A DNA stretch of 64,000 nucleotides from assembly GCF_019599185.1 (NCBI RefSeq), contig NZ_JAIEUL010000015.1, positions 37,481-101,480 on the forward strand, written 5' to 3'. The notes under the pieces were generated by a model that worked only from the letters and a program-made list of their open reading frames with translations, was not told the origin of the DNA and did not search any database. Made by a program: the position numbers and the translations under genes. Numbering within the stretch: the stretch's first letter is position 1; every line of letters begins with the position of its first letter. This DNA comes from Cryobacterium inferilacus. GTDB lineage: Bacteria > Actinomycetota > Actinomycetes > Actinomycetales > Microbacteriaceae. Positions 18,738 to 29,761 of the stretch are shown piece after piece.

Positions 18738-21700
18738 CTACTTCCCCCTCTTCTGGTCGTCCACGAGAACCGCCACGGTGCGGGCGGGCACGGTGACCGT
18801 GCCGGATGCCTTGTCCCAGGTGGTGGTCTTGACCACGGCATCCGTGCCATCGGCCTGGATGCTGCTGAGCGTGTAGGTCTTGCCGGCCAGGTCCGCCAGG
18901 GCGATGGTCTGCGGCTCCGGGCTGGCGTTGAACACCGTGAGCAGCCCGTCCACCTTGCGGTCGACATCTTTCCCGACGGTGTCGTCGATGCGCATCACGA
19001 TGACCCCGGGGATGGCGGTGGGTCCGCCGGCGGGGAAGCTCAGCTTCTGCGTGATCAGCTTCGCATCGCCCAACCTGAACAGCTCGGTGGACTGCTTGAG
19101 CCGAAGCAGGTCTTGGGCCTGGCTCGACGCCGCCGCGATGTCGGCCGGTGTCGGCACCAGCGCCGGGTTCTCCAGCAGCGGTCGCTGGATGTCCCACTTG
19201 TCTTCGTTGGAGCCCGCCGACGGCAGGCCCACCCCGAAGTTGTTCGTCTGGCCGGTCCAGTCGATGCGGTTGAACCAGTCGCCGGCGTTGTAGCTGTCCC
19301 GGTCGAGGGACTTGGAGCGCAGCAGGTCGGTGCCGGCGTGCCAGAGTGACGGGGCCTGGGACAGGGTCGCGGTGGCCAGCGACAGGGTGTTCATACGCAC
19401 CCGGTCGGTCATCGCGGAGTCGGCCGGCATCTTGAGGGCGAGCAGGTCGAAGAGCGTCTCGTTGTCGTGCGCGTCGACGTAGTTGATCACCTCGGCAGGC
19501 TGGTCGGCGTAGCCGGCCGGCGAGCCGTTGTAGTCGAGCTCGTCGCCGCGCTTGACGGAGCCGTCAGCGGTCACGAAGCTGAAGTCCCGCAGGTTCGCGG
19601 CGAGTCCGAGCCGCACCAGGTCGCTGGCCTGGGCCAGCCTGCTCGACGCCTGCTCAGGCGTGCCGTTGATGGCCGCGCCGTTCGGGTCGGTGCCGAGGCC
19701 GGTGCCGAAGCCCTGCTGCTGCACGGTGCCGCCGTCGACGGGGCTGCCGCCGTGTACGGCGTCACGCAACCTGTCGTTGAAGGTGCCGATCCCGGTGCCG
19801 CCGAGCTGACCCTGCGTCGCCTGCTCGAACAGGGCGTTGTCGGCGACCTCACCGAAGTTCCAACCCTCGCCGTAGAGGTAGATCGCCTTGCCGTCCACGC
19901 CGTCCTTCTTCTCGGTGAGCGCGTTCAGGGCCGCCCGCACCGCGGCCAGGTTCGCCGTGGAGTGGTGGCCCATGAGGTCGAACCGGAAGCCGTCGACCTT
20001 GTACTCCCGAGCCCAGAGCACGACCGAGTCCACCATCAGCCGTTCGGCCATCTGGTGTTCGGTGGCCACGTTCTGGCAGCAGGTGGATGTTTCCACCGCG
20101 CCGAGCGGGTTCAGCCGGTGGTAGTAGCCGGGCACGACCCGATCGAGCACCGACGTGGCGGCCTGCCCGCTGGCGTTGGTGTGGTTGAACACCTTGTCGA
20201 GCACGACCTGGAGGCCGTCCTCGTGCAGGGCACCCACCATGTCGCGGAACTCGGCCACCCTGGCCCCGCCGCGCGGGTTCACCGCGTACGAGCCCTCGGA
20301 TGCCTGGAAATGCAGCGGGTCGTAACCCCAGTTGAAACCGTCGGCGTCGGCGCTGGCCTGCACGCAGGCCTGCTGCTCCGGCGAGGCCGGACCGAACGAT
20401 TCGAGATCGCACGCCGGCTCGGCCTGCTTGGCGCGGTCCTCCTCGATGGTGGCGATGTCGAACGTGGGCAGCAGGTGCACGGTGTTGAGGCCGGCATCCG
20501 CCAGCGCGGCCAGGTGCTCGGTGCCGGCGCTGTCCACGCCGAACGCGCCGTAGGTGCCGCGGAGCGGTTCGGGCACGGTCTCGTCGGAGATCGAGAAGTC
20601 GCGAACGTGGAGCTCGTAGATCGACCGGTCGACGGGGTTGTCGATCGTGGGCGACTTGGTCTTCTCCCACGTCTTGGGCCGGATGTCCTTGTCCGCCAGG
20701 TCGACGAACACCGATCGGGTGGAGTTCGTCGTGAGTGCCACCGAGTACGGGTCCGTGACCTGGTTCACCTCGATGGTGCCCGTGGTGGGTGCGAACACCG
20801 TGACCTCGAACATGAAGGATGCGTCGGCCCACTTCTTGGCGCCGGTCGCCGACCACGTGCCGTCCTTCTGCCGCTTCAGGGCGACCCGCTCGGGCTCGGC
20901 GGCGTCGCCTGCGGTCCAGACGAGCAGGTCGACGTCTTGGGCCGTCGGTGCCCAGACGGCGACCGTCGGGCGTTTCTTCGCCCACGTGACGCCGAGCGCC
21001 CGGGAGGATGCGGCATCCGCGTAGAGGTCGTCGAGCACGCCGGGCAACTGCACTCCGGTGAGGGCGGTGAGCACACCGTCCGCATCGGCCTGGCTGACCT
21101 GCAACTGGGTGGTGAGCAGTCGCTCGACCGCGGCGCGGTCCGTGTCGGCGGGGCGCAGCACGACGGAGTCTGCCAGAGCGGGGAACGCCGACTTCTGCGT
21201 GTCGGTCAGCCCGGCCTTGTCGTAGCCGAGTTTCACGGTGTCGCCACCGGTCACGGCTCCGTCTGCGACGGTCAGCGACGCGTCAGCCGAGCTGTGCAGG
21301 GCATAGACCAGGTCGGCCGGATCGGCATTGACCGGCAGCAGGTCGCGCGGCCAGGCCAGAGTCTTCTCGTCGATCCAATGGGCACGCTGCTGCCCGGTGC
21401 CGGCCAACGGCTGGCTGGCGGACTCAACGGTGAGCACGTGGCTGGCCAGGTCGTAGCTGAAGGCGGTGTCTTCTCCCTCGGTCACGCTGAAGCCGATGTC
21501 TGCGCCGTTCGGCACACCATCCGCGCCGTAGTTCTCTGCCCAACCGAGGTTGTGCGTCACCTTGCCTTCGTAGCTGCCGGTGGGCAGGGTGCTCGTGTTC
21601 CAGGTGAGGATGCCGTCACCGTCGATGTCCTGCAGCCAGGTGGCGAGGCAGTCGGGTTTCCAGTCGCCGGGGCAGCCGGCCTCTTCCTGGAACGAACCGG

Positions 21701-24479
21701 TGGCCGTGACGATCGGGCCCTGGGCGGTGTTCTGGAAGAAGTTGTTGCGCGGGTCGAAGTAGAACGTGACCGGTCCGCCGGGCGCGGTGAAGGAGACGTT
21801 CGAGCCGTTCGGCACCCCGCCCGCCCCATAGTTGACGTCCCAGGAGCCGTTGATCGCGATCTTGTACTCGTAGACGCCGGCCGGCAGGTCGAAGGTGGCG
21901 GCGTAGATGCCGTCGGCACGCTGGGTGAGCTTCGCGGCCTCGCAGCCGGGCTGCCAGTCGCCCGCACAGCCGATCTCCGAGTCGAGGCTGCCGGCAACGG
22001 TTACCAGGTCGAGGGTGGGCGTGGGGGCGTCGGTCTCGGTGAGGGCGACCGTGTTGCCCACGGACGCGAAGGCGGAGGCGGCGGCGCGCTGGCCGGCGGC
22101 ATCCGTGGTCACCGCGCGGTACTCCACCAGGGTGCCCGTGTCCAGGCCCTTCGTGTCGTGGAAGACCCGCGGCGTGGTGTCCTCGGCGGTGCCGAGGCTG
22201 GTCCACTCCGGGGAGCCGACAACACGCCAGGCGAAACCGGTCTCGGCCCAGGTGCCGTCGTCGACCGTGGCGCCGACGGGTGACACTCCGGATACGCCGG
22301 CGCCGGCTGTGGGGGCGGCGACCGTGATCGCGGTGGCGGCGGTGGGCGCCGTGACCGTGCGGTCGGCGACGAGCACGACCGAGCCGAGCGCGGGCACCGT
22401 CACCGAGAGCTCACCGGTGGCGGTGGCGGTGGCGGGGGTTCCGGCTCCGTAGAGCACCGAGAAGGCGGCGCCGTCGGTGAGGGTGGGTACCGTGACGGTC
22501 TTGGCGGCGGCCGAGTTGTTGACGGCGACGAGGTGCTCGATCTTTTCGGTGCGATCGACCCGGCTGAAGGCGTACACGCCGGCCCCGGTGTCGGTGTAAC
22601 GCTCGATCTGGGCGCCGGTGGCCAGGGCCGGGTGCTCGGTGCGGAGCGCGGACAGGGCGCTGATGTGGGTGTAGAGCGGGGCATCCGTGCCGAACCTGTC
22701 GACCGACCCCGCCTTCTCTCCCGTGATCAGCGGCTGGTCGGTGTAGTCGGTGACCTGGCTGGCGAACAGGGACTGGCGGGCGTCCTTGTCGCCGCCGGCA
22801 CCGGCGAAGCCCTGCTCGTCGCCGTAGTACACGACAGGCTGGCCGCGGGTGAGGTACATGAGTTCGTGGGCGAGCTTGTCGCGCTGCACCGGCGAATCGG
22901 AGTTCTTCAGGAACGAGCCGATGCGACCCATGTCGTGGTTGCCGAGGAAGGTCGGCAGGGCGTAGGCGTTGGAGTCGGGGGTGGTGTACCGGTCGTCGCT
23001 GGCGTACAGCTGGCTGAGGCCCTTGGCCGAGTTGCCGGCCGCGAAGCTGGTGGCCTGCGACTGGAACCCGAAGTCGAGCACCGAGCTGAGGTCCGTGTCG
23101 CGCACGTAGGGAGAGGTCTTGGCGGCATCCGCGTCGTAAACCTCGCCGAACATGAAGAAGTCGGGCTTGCCCTGGGAGTGGGCGTAGTCGCGCACCGCGG
23201 TGGACCAGGTCTGCCAGAACTCGAGGTTGACGTGCTTGACGGTGTCGATGCGGAAACCGTCGATGCCGAGGTCGACCCAGGTCTTGTAGATGTCGACGAA
23301 GCCGTCCACGACGGCCGGGTGCTCCGTCATCAGGTCGTCGAGGCCGGAGAAGTCGCCGTCGAGGTTGCTCTCTCCCTCGAAGGTCGAGTCACCACGGTTG
23401 TGGTAGAGCGTGGGGTCGTTCAGCCAGGCCGGCACCTTGCGGTCGGCGTTGGCCGGGGTCACGGTCGGCGTGTACGGGAACGAGGTCGTGTCCAGCGCGG
23501 GGAAGTCGGAGGTGCCCGCGTAGTCGGCGGGGTCGAAGGCCTCGCCGGCGGCGGTCGTGTATGGCGAGGTGGCCTTGTCGATGTAGCTGTAGGCCTTCTC
23601 GGCGTTGTCGATCAGGTCGGCGGTGTGGTTGGTGATGATGTCGAAGTAGACCTTGATGCCGCGGGCGTGCGCATCGCCGATGAGGGCCTCGAGTTCGGCG
23701 TTGGTGCCCAGGTGCGGATCGATCCGGGTGAAGTCGGTGATCCAGTAGCCGTGGTAACCGGCCGACGCGTCGGCGCCTTCGCCCTGCACCGGGTTGTTCA
23801 TGAACGACGGGGTGAGCCAGAGGGCGGTGGTGCCGAGCCCCTGGATGTAGTCGAGGGAGGAGCGGAGACCGGCGAGGTCGCCGCCGTTGTAGAAGCCCTT
23901 CGCGGTCGGGTCGAAACCGGAGTCCATCGGGTCGGAGCCGAGGCCGGCGGTGTTGTTGGCCGGGTCGCCGTCTTTGAACCGGTCGGTCATCACGAAGTAG
24001 AACTGCTCATTGCTGCCGGGCTGGCGGACGGGCGCCGTCGCCAGCGGAGCATCCGCCTCGGAGTACGGTCCGGCGAGAGAGAGCGCTTCCAGACCGACGC
24101 GTTTTTTGGCGAGGTCGAAGCTGAACCGCAGGGTGCTCTCGCCCCCGATGGTCAGCGGGATGTTGTCCGCGCCGCCGTCCAGCCCGTAGGTGACATCCCA
24201 GCTGTCGTTGAGGGCGACTTTGTACTCGTAGCTGCCCGCGGGGACGGTGAACTCGGCGGCCCAGATGCCCTCGGTTCCGGTCGGGACGAGCTCGGTCGCC
24301 TCGCAGGCCGGCGCCCAGTCTTCGGCACAGCCGAGCTCGTCTTGCAGGCCGCCGACGAGGGCGACGGTCGGCGTGGCAGCGGCCGCCGCCATCGGGGCGA
24401 AGACCAGCCCGGAGACGATAATCGCCCCTGAACCGATCGTGGCCAGGATGCGGCGTGCGGCGATCTGATTAGTCAGCAT
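18738..24479 (-). CDS. secreted bifunctional alpha-amylase/pullulanase
   Basis: 1,913 residues. A signal peptide (cleavage likely after MAAAAA, about 32) is followed by an X25-like module (33-120) and a first GH13 domain with nucleophile Asp412 (GFRIDTVKH), acid/base Glu446 (MFGEVYDAD) and Asp516 (NHDM). Next come an Ig-like spacer and two more X25-like modules (about 820-1010). A second, pullulanase-type GH13 domain has FNWGYDPLHF, Asp1501 (GFRFDLMGHH), Glu1538 (YGEGWNF) and Asp1672 (VDAHDNETLF). It should cut alpha-1,4 and alpha-1,6 bonds in starch, glycogen or pullulan outside the cell. No sortase motif or membrane anchor is seen at the C-terminus, so it is probably released. ATG 24479 has GGGGAAAG upstream. 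A LacI-type operator overlaps its promoter. Confidence 0.93.
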   Translation of the reverse strand: MLTNQIAARRILATIGSGAIIVSGLVFAPMAAAAATPTVALVGGLQDELGCAEDWAPACEATELVPTGTEGIWAAEFTVPAGSYEYKVALNDSWDVTYGLDGGADNIPLTIGGESTLRFSFDLAKKRVGLEALSLAGPYSEADAPLATAPVRQPGSNEQFYFVMTDRFKDGDPANNTAGLGSDPMDSGFDPTAKGFYNGGDLAGLRSSLDYIQGLGTTALWLTPSFMNNPVQGEGADASAGYHGYWITDFTRIDPHLGTNAELEALIGDAHARGIKVYFDIITNHTADLIDNAEKAYSYIDKATSPYTTAAGEAFDPADYAGTSDFPALDTTSFPYTPTVTPANADRKVPAWLNDPTLYHNRGDSTFEGESNLDGDFSGLDDLMTEHPAVVDGFVDIYKTWVDLGIDGFRIDTVKHVNLEFWQTWSTAVRDYAHSQGKPDFFMFGEVYDADAAKTSPYVRDTDLSSVLDFGFQSQATSFAAGNSAKGLSQLYASDDRYTTPDSNAYALPTFLGNHDMGRIGSFLKNSDSPVQRDKLAHELMYLTRGQPVVYYGDEQGFAGAGGDKDARQSLFASQVTDYTDQPLITGEKAGSVDRFGTDAPLYTHISALSALRTEHPALATGAQIERYTDTGAGVYAFSRVDRTEKIEHLVAVNNSAAAKTVTVPTLTDGAAFSVLYGAGTPATATATGELSVTVPALGSVVLVADRTVTAPTAATAITVAAPTAGAGVSGVSPVGATVDDGTWAETGFAWRVVGSPEWTSLGTAEDTTPRVFHDTKGLDTGTLVEYRAVTTDAAGQRAAASAFASVGNTVALTETDAPTPTLDLVTVAGSLDSEIGCAGDWQPGCEAAKLTQRADGIYAATFDLPAGVYEYKIAINGSWDVNYGAGGVPNGSNVSFTAPGGPVTFYFDPRNNFFQNTAQGPIVTATGSFQEEAGCPGDWKPDCLATWLQDIDGDGILTWNTSTLPTGSYEGKVTHNLGWAENYGADGVPNGADIGFSVTEGEDTAFSYDLASHVLTVESASQPLAGTGQQRAHWIDEKTLAWPRDLLPVNADPADLVYALHSSADASLTVADGAVTGGDTVKLGYDKAGLTDTQKSAFPALADSVVLRPADTDRAAVERLLTTQLQVSQADADGVLTALTGVQLPGVLDDLYADAASSRALGVTWAKKRPTVAVWAPTAQDVDLLVWTAGDAAEPERVALKRQKDGTWSATGAKKWADASFMFEVTVFAPTTGTIEVNQVTDPYSVALTTNSTRSVFVDLADKDIRPKTWEKTKSPTIDNPVDRSIYELHVRDFSISDETVPEPLRGTYGAFGVDSAGTEHLAALADAGLNTVHLLPTFDIATIEEDRAKQAEPACDLESFGPASPEQQACVQASADADGFNWGYDPLHFQASEGSYAVNPRGGARVAEFRDMVGALHEDGLQVVLDKVFNHTNASGQAATSVLDRVVPGYYHRLNPLGAVETSTCCQNVATEHQMAERLMVDSVVLWAREYKVDGFRFDLMGHHSTANLAAVRAALNALTEKKDGVDGKAIYLYGEGWNFGEVADNALFEQATQGQLGGTGIGTFNDRLRDAVHGGSPVDGGTVQQQGFGTGLGTDPNGAAINGTPEQASSRLAQASDLVRLGLAANLRDFSFVTADGSVKRGDELDYNGSPAGYADQPAEVINYVDAHDNETLFDLLALKMPADSAMTDRVRMNTLSLATATLSQAPSLWHAGTDLLRSKSLDRDSYNAGDWFNRIDWTGQTNNFGVGLPSAGSNEDKWDIQRPLLENPALVPTPADIAAASSQAQDLLRLKQSTELFRLGDAKLITQKLSFPAGGPTAIPGVIVMRIDDTVGKDVDRKVDGLLTVFNASPEPQTIALADLAGKTYTLSSIQADGTDAVVKTTTWDKASGTVTVPARTVAVLVDDQKRGK

Positions 24480-24526
24480 TGACTTTCCCCTGTTCGGCGC
24501 CAACGGCGCAACGGACAACCCTCGGG

Positions 24527-24565
24527 ACACTACTCCGCGTCACGCAGAAACTGCAAGCGTTTGCA
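24527..24565 (-). promoter_or_regulatory. amylase-pullulanase promoter with overlapping LacI/MalR-type operator
   Basis: On the minus strand, TTGCAG (24551-24556), an 18-bp spacer and TAGTGT (24527-24532) form the promoter. The near-palindrome TGCAAGCGTTTGCA (24552-24565) overlaps the -35. Its central CG and TTGCA arms match LacI-family sites such as MalR. The position predicts repression in the absence of maltodextrin; the regulator is not in the window. Confidence 0.65.
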
Positions 24566-24671
24566 TTAATCAGCCGCGGATCGGCCCCGAACAGAAATCA
24601 AGCCTGACCGGCCTGTCGCGCTGTCCCTGGCCGACCGCGGGTCGCGCCCGAACGCTGATCGAGCCCGTCGG

Positions 24672-25628
24672 TCAGACCTTGCGGAGCAGCACCTTGTCGA
24701 CGGTGTGGTCGGAGTCCTTGCGCAGTACCAGGGTGGCGCGGGAGCGGGTGGGACGCACGTTCTGCAGCAGATTGGGCTCGTTGATGGTGCTCCAGATGGT
24801 GCGGGCGCGGGCGCGGGCCTCGTCTTCGCTGAGCGAGGCGAACCGGTGGAAGTACGACTTCGGGTTGGTGAACGCGCCCTGCTGCAGCCGGAGGAAGCGG
24901 TCCTCGTACCAGCGCGCGATGTCGGCGGTGCGGGCGTCTACATAGATAGTGAAGTCGAACAGGTCGCTCACTGCGAGACCGTGACCGGGCAACGGCGGCT
25001 GCAGCACGTTCAGGCCCTCGACGATGAGGATGTCCGGCTGGCGCACGATGACCTCGGCGTCGGGCACGATGTCGTAGTTCAGGTGCGAGTAGAACGGTGC
25101 GCGCACCTCTTCGGCGCCGCTCTTGATGGCGCTGACGAAGCGCAGCAGGGCCCGCCGGTCGTACGACTCCGGGAAACCCTTGCGCTCCATCAGCCCGCGA
25201 CGGGCCAGTTCGGCGTTGGGGAAGAGGAAACCGTCTGTGGTGACCAGCTCCACCCGGGGGGTGTCCTCCCAGCGGGCGAGCAGCTCGCGCAGCAGCCGGG
25301 CGATGGTGGATTTGCCCACGGCGACCGACCCGGCCACACCGATCACGAACGGGGTGTGCTGGGCGCGCTGGCCGAGGAACGCGCTGGTGTCGCGGTGCAG
25401 CTGGCGTGCCCCCGCCGCGTAGAGGTTGAGCAGGCGGCTGAGCGGCAGGTAGACATCCGACACCTCGTTGATGTCGAGCGGCTCGCCCAGACCACGCAGC
25501 TGCACCACTTCGGTTTCCTTCAGCGGCAACCGGGTGGAGGGTGCGAGGGATGCCCACACAGCACGATCGAGTTCAACGAACGGGGTGCTGTGACCGTTAT
25601 TACTGGGGCTCGCCACCGGCTCGGACAT
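24672..25628 (-). CDS. coaA: type I pantothenate kinase
   Basis: 318 residues. Phosphorylates pantothenate, the first step to coenzyme A. The P-loop is [12 protein letters not shown]. SFYxHLxYD-like ([10 protein letters not shown]) and VEGLNVLQ are family hallmarks of the bacterial CoaA type. The frame stays open far upstream opposite glmS, which is a shadow. ATG 25628 follows TATGCT on its strand by 7 nt, leaderless spacing. Divergent from glmS. Confidence 0.95.
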   Translation of the reverse strand: MSEPVASPSNNGHSTPFVELDRAVWASLAPSTRLPLKETEVVQLRGLGEPLDINEVSDVYLPLSRLLNLYAAGARQLHRDTSAFLGQRAQHTPFVIGVAGSVAVGKSTIARLLRELLARWEDTPRVELVTTDGFLFPNAELARRGLMERKGFPESYDRRALLRFVSAIKSGAEEVRAPFYSHLNYDIVPDAEVIVRQPDILIVEGLNVLQPPLPGHGLAVSDLFDFTIYVDARTADIARWYEDRFLRLQQGAFTNPKSYFHRFASLSEDEARARARTIWSTINEPNLLQNVRPTRSRATLVLRKDSDHTVDKVLLRKV

Positions 25629-25635
25629 CTGACCA

Positions 25636-25654
25636 AGCATAGTGCGACTAAAAT
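25636..25654. promoter_or_regulatory. back-to-back -10 boxes for coaA and glmS
   Basis: Minus-strand TATGCT (25636-25641) lies 7 nt before the coaA ATG. Plus-strand TAAAAT (25649-25654) lies 7 nt before the glmS ATG. Only 33 bp separate the two genes, leaving no room for a leader or ribozyme, so both transcripts are probably leaderless. Confidence 0.6.
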
Positions 25655-25661
25655 CAGGGCC

Positions 25662-27502
<1,841 letters not shown>

Positions 27503-27512
<10 letters not shown>

Positions 27513-27546
27513 AACGGTCGAATAAACAGGTCGAATAAACCGGTCG
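27503..27546. repeat. 13-bp tandem repeat across the glmS stop codon
   Basis: Three copies of GGTCGAATAAA plus two variable bases (27503-27541) and a partial fourth. The first copy contains the glmS stop TAA (27510-27512). The repeated TAA triplets start at 27510, 27523 and 27536 and so fall in all three frames. Confidence 0.85.
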
Positions 27547-27566
27547 CACAGGCCAGACCCCGAGAA

Positions 27567-27628
27567 ACGGATGCCGGGGCCTCGTCGCTTCATCGCCTCG
27601 CGATGCGGCGCGAGGCCCGGGCATCCGT
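27567..27628 (+). terminator. glmS terminator hairpin
   Basis: Arms 27567-27584 (ACGGATGCC...GGGCCTCG) and 27611-27628 (CGAGGCCC...GGCATCCGT) pair over about 17 bp around a 26-nt loop, 55 nt after the glmS stop. No clear T-run. Confidence 0.75.
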
Positions 27629-27658
27629 CTGGTTGTTACCCCAGAGATTGAGCACAGC

Positions 27659-28015
27659 ATGATCAAGGGCATCGGAGTCGACATCGTCGACCTGGCACGC
27701 TTCGACCGGCAGGTGGCGCGCACCCCTGGGCTGGTGGCGCGGTTGTTCGCGCCCGCCGAGCGCACCCTGCCGACGCACTCCCTGGCGGCCCGATTCGCGG
27801 CCAAGGAGGCCCTGATCAAGGCGCTCGGCGACAGCGTGGGCGCCAGCTGGCAGGAGATGGAAGTGATCACCGACCCGCACGGCAACCCCTCCTTCGCGCT
27901 CAGCGGTGTGGTGCAGGCCGCGGTCGCCGCCCGCGGCGTCACCAGCGTGCACCTCAGCCTCACCCACGACGCCGGGGTGGCCTGCGCGTTCGTCGTGATG
28001 GAGGGAGGCGCATGA
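27659..28015 (+). CDS. acpS: holo-[acyl-carrier-protein] synthase
   Basis: 118 residues. Transfers 4'-phosphopantetheine from CoA to acyl carrier protein. IGVDIVDLARF carries the Mg-binding Asp and FAAKEALIKALG the conserved Glu/Lys. The stop overlaps the alr start (ATGA). acpS-alr-tsaE is a common actinobacterial order. The ribosome site is weak. Confidence 0.95.
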   Translation: MIKGIGVDIVDLARFDRQVARTPGLVARLFAPAERTLPTHSLAARFAAKEALIKALGDSVGASWQEMEVITDPHGNPSFALSGVVQAAVAARGVTSVHLSLTHDAGVACAFVVMEGGA

Positions 28016-29238
28016 GCGAGTTCCGCGAGGCCGTCATCGACCTCGGCGCCATCCAGGCCAACGTGGCGCACCTGCGCCGGCTCATCCGCACCCGGCACAC
28101 TATGGCCGTGGTCAAGGCCAACGGGTACGGCCACGGCGCCGTGCAGGTGGCCAGGGCTGCCCTCGCCGGCGGGGCCGACTGGCTCGGCGTCGCCGACATC
28201 GACGAGGGCCTGGCCCTGCGCGCCGCCGGCATCGACGCGCCCCTGCTGGCCTGGCTGCACTCACCCGAACCCGACTTCGCCGCGGCGATCGTCGCCGACA
28301 TCGACCTCGGCCTGTCGTCGGCGCTGCAGGTGCGCCAGGCCGCGGATGCTGCCAGCCGGCTCGGCCGCACCGCCAACGTGCAGATCAAACTCGAGACCGG
28401 CCTCAACCGCAACGGTGTCGACGAGGCCGACTGGGCCGAGGTGCTCACCCTCGCCGCCGCATTCGAGCGGGTGGACCGGCTGCGCGTGCGCGGCCTGTTC
28501 AGCCACCTCGCCAACACCTCGGCGGCCGACGACGAGGCCGCGATCGCCAGCTTCGACCGTGGGCTCGCCGCCGCCCTCGCGGCCGGGCTCACCATCGACC
28601 TCGCCCACCTGGCCTCAACCGCGGCCGCGCTGCGGCTGCCCGCCGCCCGGTACTCCATGGTGCGGCTGGGCATCGGCATCTACGGGCAATCCCCGTTCGC
28701 CGACGCCGACTCCGCCGCACTGGGCTTCACCGCCGCCATGACCCTGCGCGCCCGGGTCGCCGCGGTGCGCCGGGTCGCCGACGGCGCCGGCGTCTCCTAC
28801 GACTACCTGTGGCGCGCCGCCGGCGACACCACGCTCGCGCTCGTGCCGCTCGGCTACGCGGATGGCGTGCCCCGGCAGGCCATGAACGCCGCCAGTGTGG
28901 CCATCAACGGGGTGCAGTACCCGGTGGTGGGTCGCGTCGCCATGGACCAGTTCCTCGTGGACGTCGGCTCGGCCCCGGTCGCCGTGGGCGACAACGTGGT
29001 GCTCTTCGGCGACGCCGCCACCGGCGCGCCGACCGCCGCCGAGTGGGGCGCCGCCGCGGGCACCATCAACTACGACATCGTCACCCGGGTGGGCGCCCGC
29101 GTGCCGCGCCGGTACCTGCCGGCCGCCGTCACCGGCACGGATGCCTCGGCCGACGCCTCCGACGCCGACGCCTCCGCCTCCGCCTCCGCCTCCGCCGACG
29201 ACACCGACGCCACGGCCGCCGAGCGAGCAGAGTCCTAG
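28012..29238 (+). CDS. alr: alanine racemase
   Basis: 408 residues. A PLP enzyme supplying D-alanine for peptidoglycan. The PLP lysine lies in VVKANGYGHGAV, and the C-terminal beta domain shows PLGYADGVPRQ and GRVAMDQFLVDVG. About 35 residues beyond the usual end form a low-complexity Asp/Ala/Ser tail (from about 375) with no known role. Coupled to acpS by a 4-nt overlap. Confidence 0.95.
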   Translation: MSEFREAVIDLGAIQANVAHLRRLIRTRHTMAVVKANGYGHGAVQVARAALAGGADWLGVADIDEGLALRAAGIDAPLLAWLHSPEPDFAAAIVADIDLGLSSALQVRQAADAASRLGRTANVQIKLETGLNRNGVDEADWAEVLTLAAAFERVDRLRVRGLFSHLANTSAADDEAAIASFDRGLAAALAAGLTIDLAHLASTAAALRLPAARYSMVRLGIGIYGQSPFADADSAALGFTAAMTLRARVAAVRRVADGAGVSYDYLWRAAGDTTLALVPLGYADGVPRQAMNAASVAINGVQYPVVGRVAMDQFLVDVGSAPVAVGDNVVLFGDAATGAPTAAEWGAAAGTINYDIVTRVGARVPRRYLPAAVTGTDASADASDADASASASASADDTDATAAERAES

Positions 29239-29242
29239 CCCG

Positions 29243-29761
29243 ATGCGCCGAATCATCCCGAACCCCGAGTCGATGCACGACCTCGGCCGTGAACTGGCCA
29301 GGTGGTTGCGCGCCGGCGACCTGATGGTGCTCACCGGGCCGCTCGGCGCCGGAAAGACCACCTTCACCCGCGGCCTCGGCGAGGCGTTGCAGGTGCGCGG
29401 AGCCGTCACCAGCCCCACCTTCGTGCTGGCGCGCACGCATCCGAGCACCGTCGGCGGGCCGCCGCTGGTGCACGTGGACGCCTACCGGCTGGCCAGCGCC
29501 ATGGAACTGGACGATCTCGACATCGACTTCGCCCGTTCGATCGTGGTCGTGGAGTGGGGCCGGGGGCTGCTCGACGGCATCACCGAGTCCTGGCTCGACG
29601 TGGAGATCGAGCGTCCCGTCGGCGCCTCGGAGGCGTCGGTCGACGCCGCGGTCGACGCCGAAGACGCCGCCGCCCTCGACCTGCCCGAACCGCGCACCGT
29701 CACCATCACCGGCCACGGCCCACGCTGGCAGGCCGGCCCGGACTCCCCGGTGCGCGCATGA
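29243..29761 (+). CDS. tsaE: tRNA t6A biosynthesis ATPase TsaE
   Basis: 172 residues. A P-loop ATPase (GPLGAGKTTFTRGLGEAL) that drives the TsaB-TsaD complex making threonylcarbamoyl-A37 in tRNA. TSPTFVLARTH and HVDAYRL are family motifs. ATG 29243 is 4 nt after the alr stop, and the frame fits only this start. The last 50 or so residues are acidic and Ala-rich. The stop overlaps the next gene (ATGA). Confidence 0.93.
   Translation: MRRIIPNPESMHDLGRELARWLRAGDLMVLTGPLGAGKTTFTRGLGEALQVRGAVTSPTFVLARTHPSTVGGPPLVHVDAYRLASAMELDDLDIDFARSIVVVEWGRGLLDGITESWLDVEIERPVGASEASVDAAVDAEDAAALDLPEPRTVTITGHGPRWQAGPDSPVRA

Noticed and set aside
19467..24431. Very long plus-strand ORFs opposite the amylase-pullulanase gene
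   Set aside because: Low-complexity Gly/Val/Arg translations without motifs, while the minus strand shows two complete GH13 domains.
25629..25661. glmS ribozyme or leader
   Set aside because: Only 33 bp separate coaA and glmS, and both appear leaderless.
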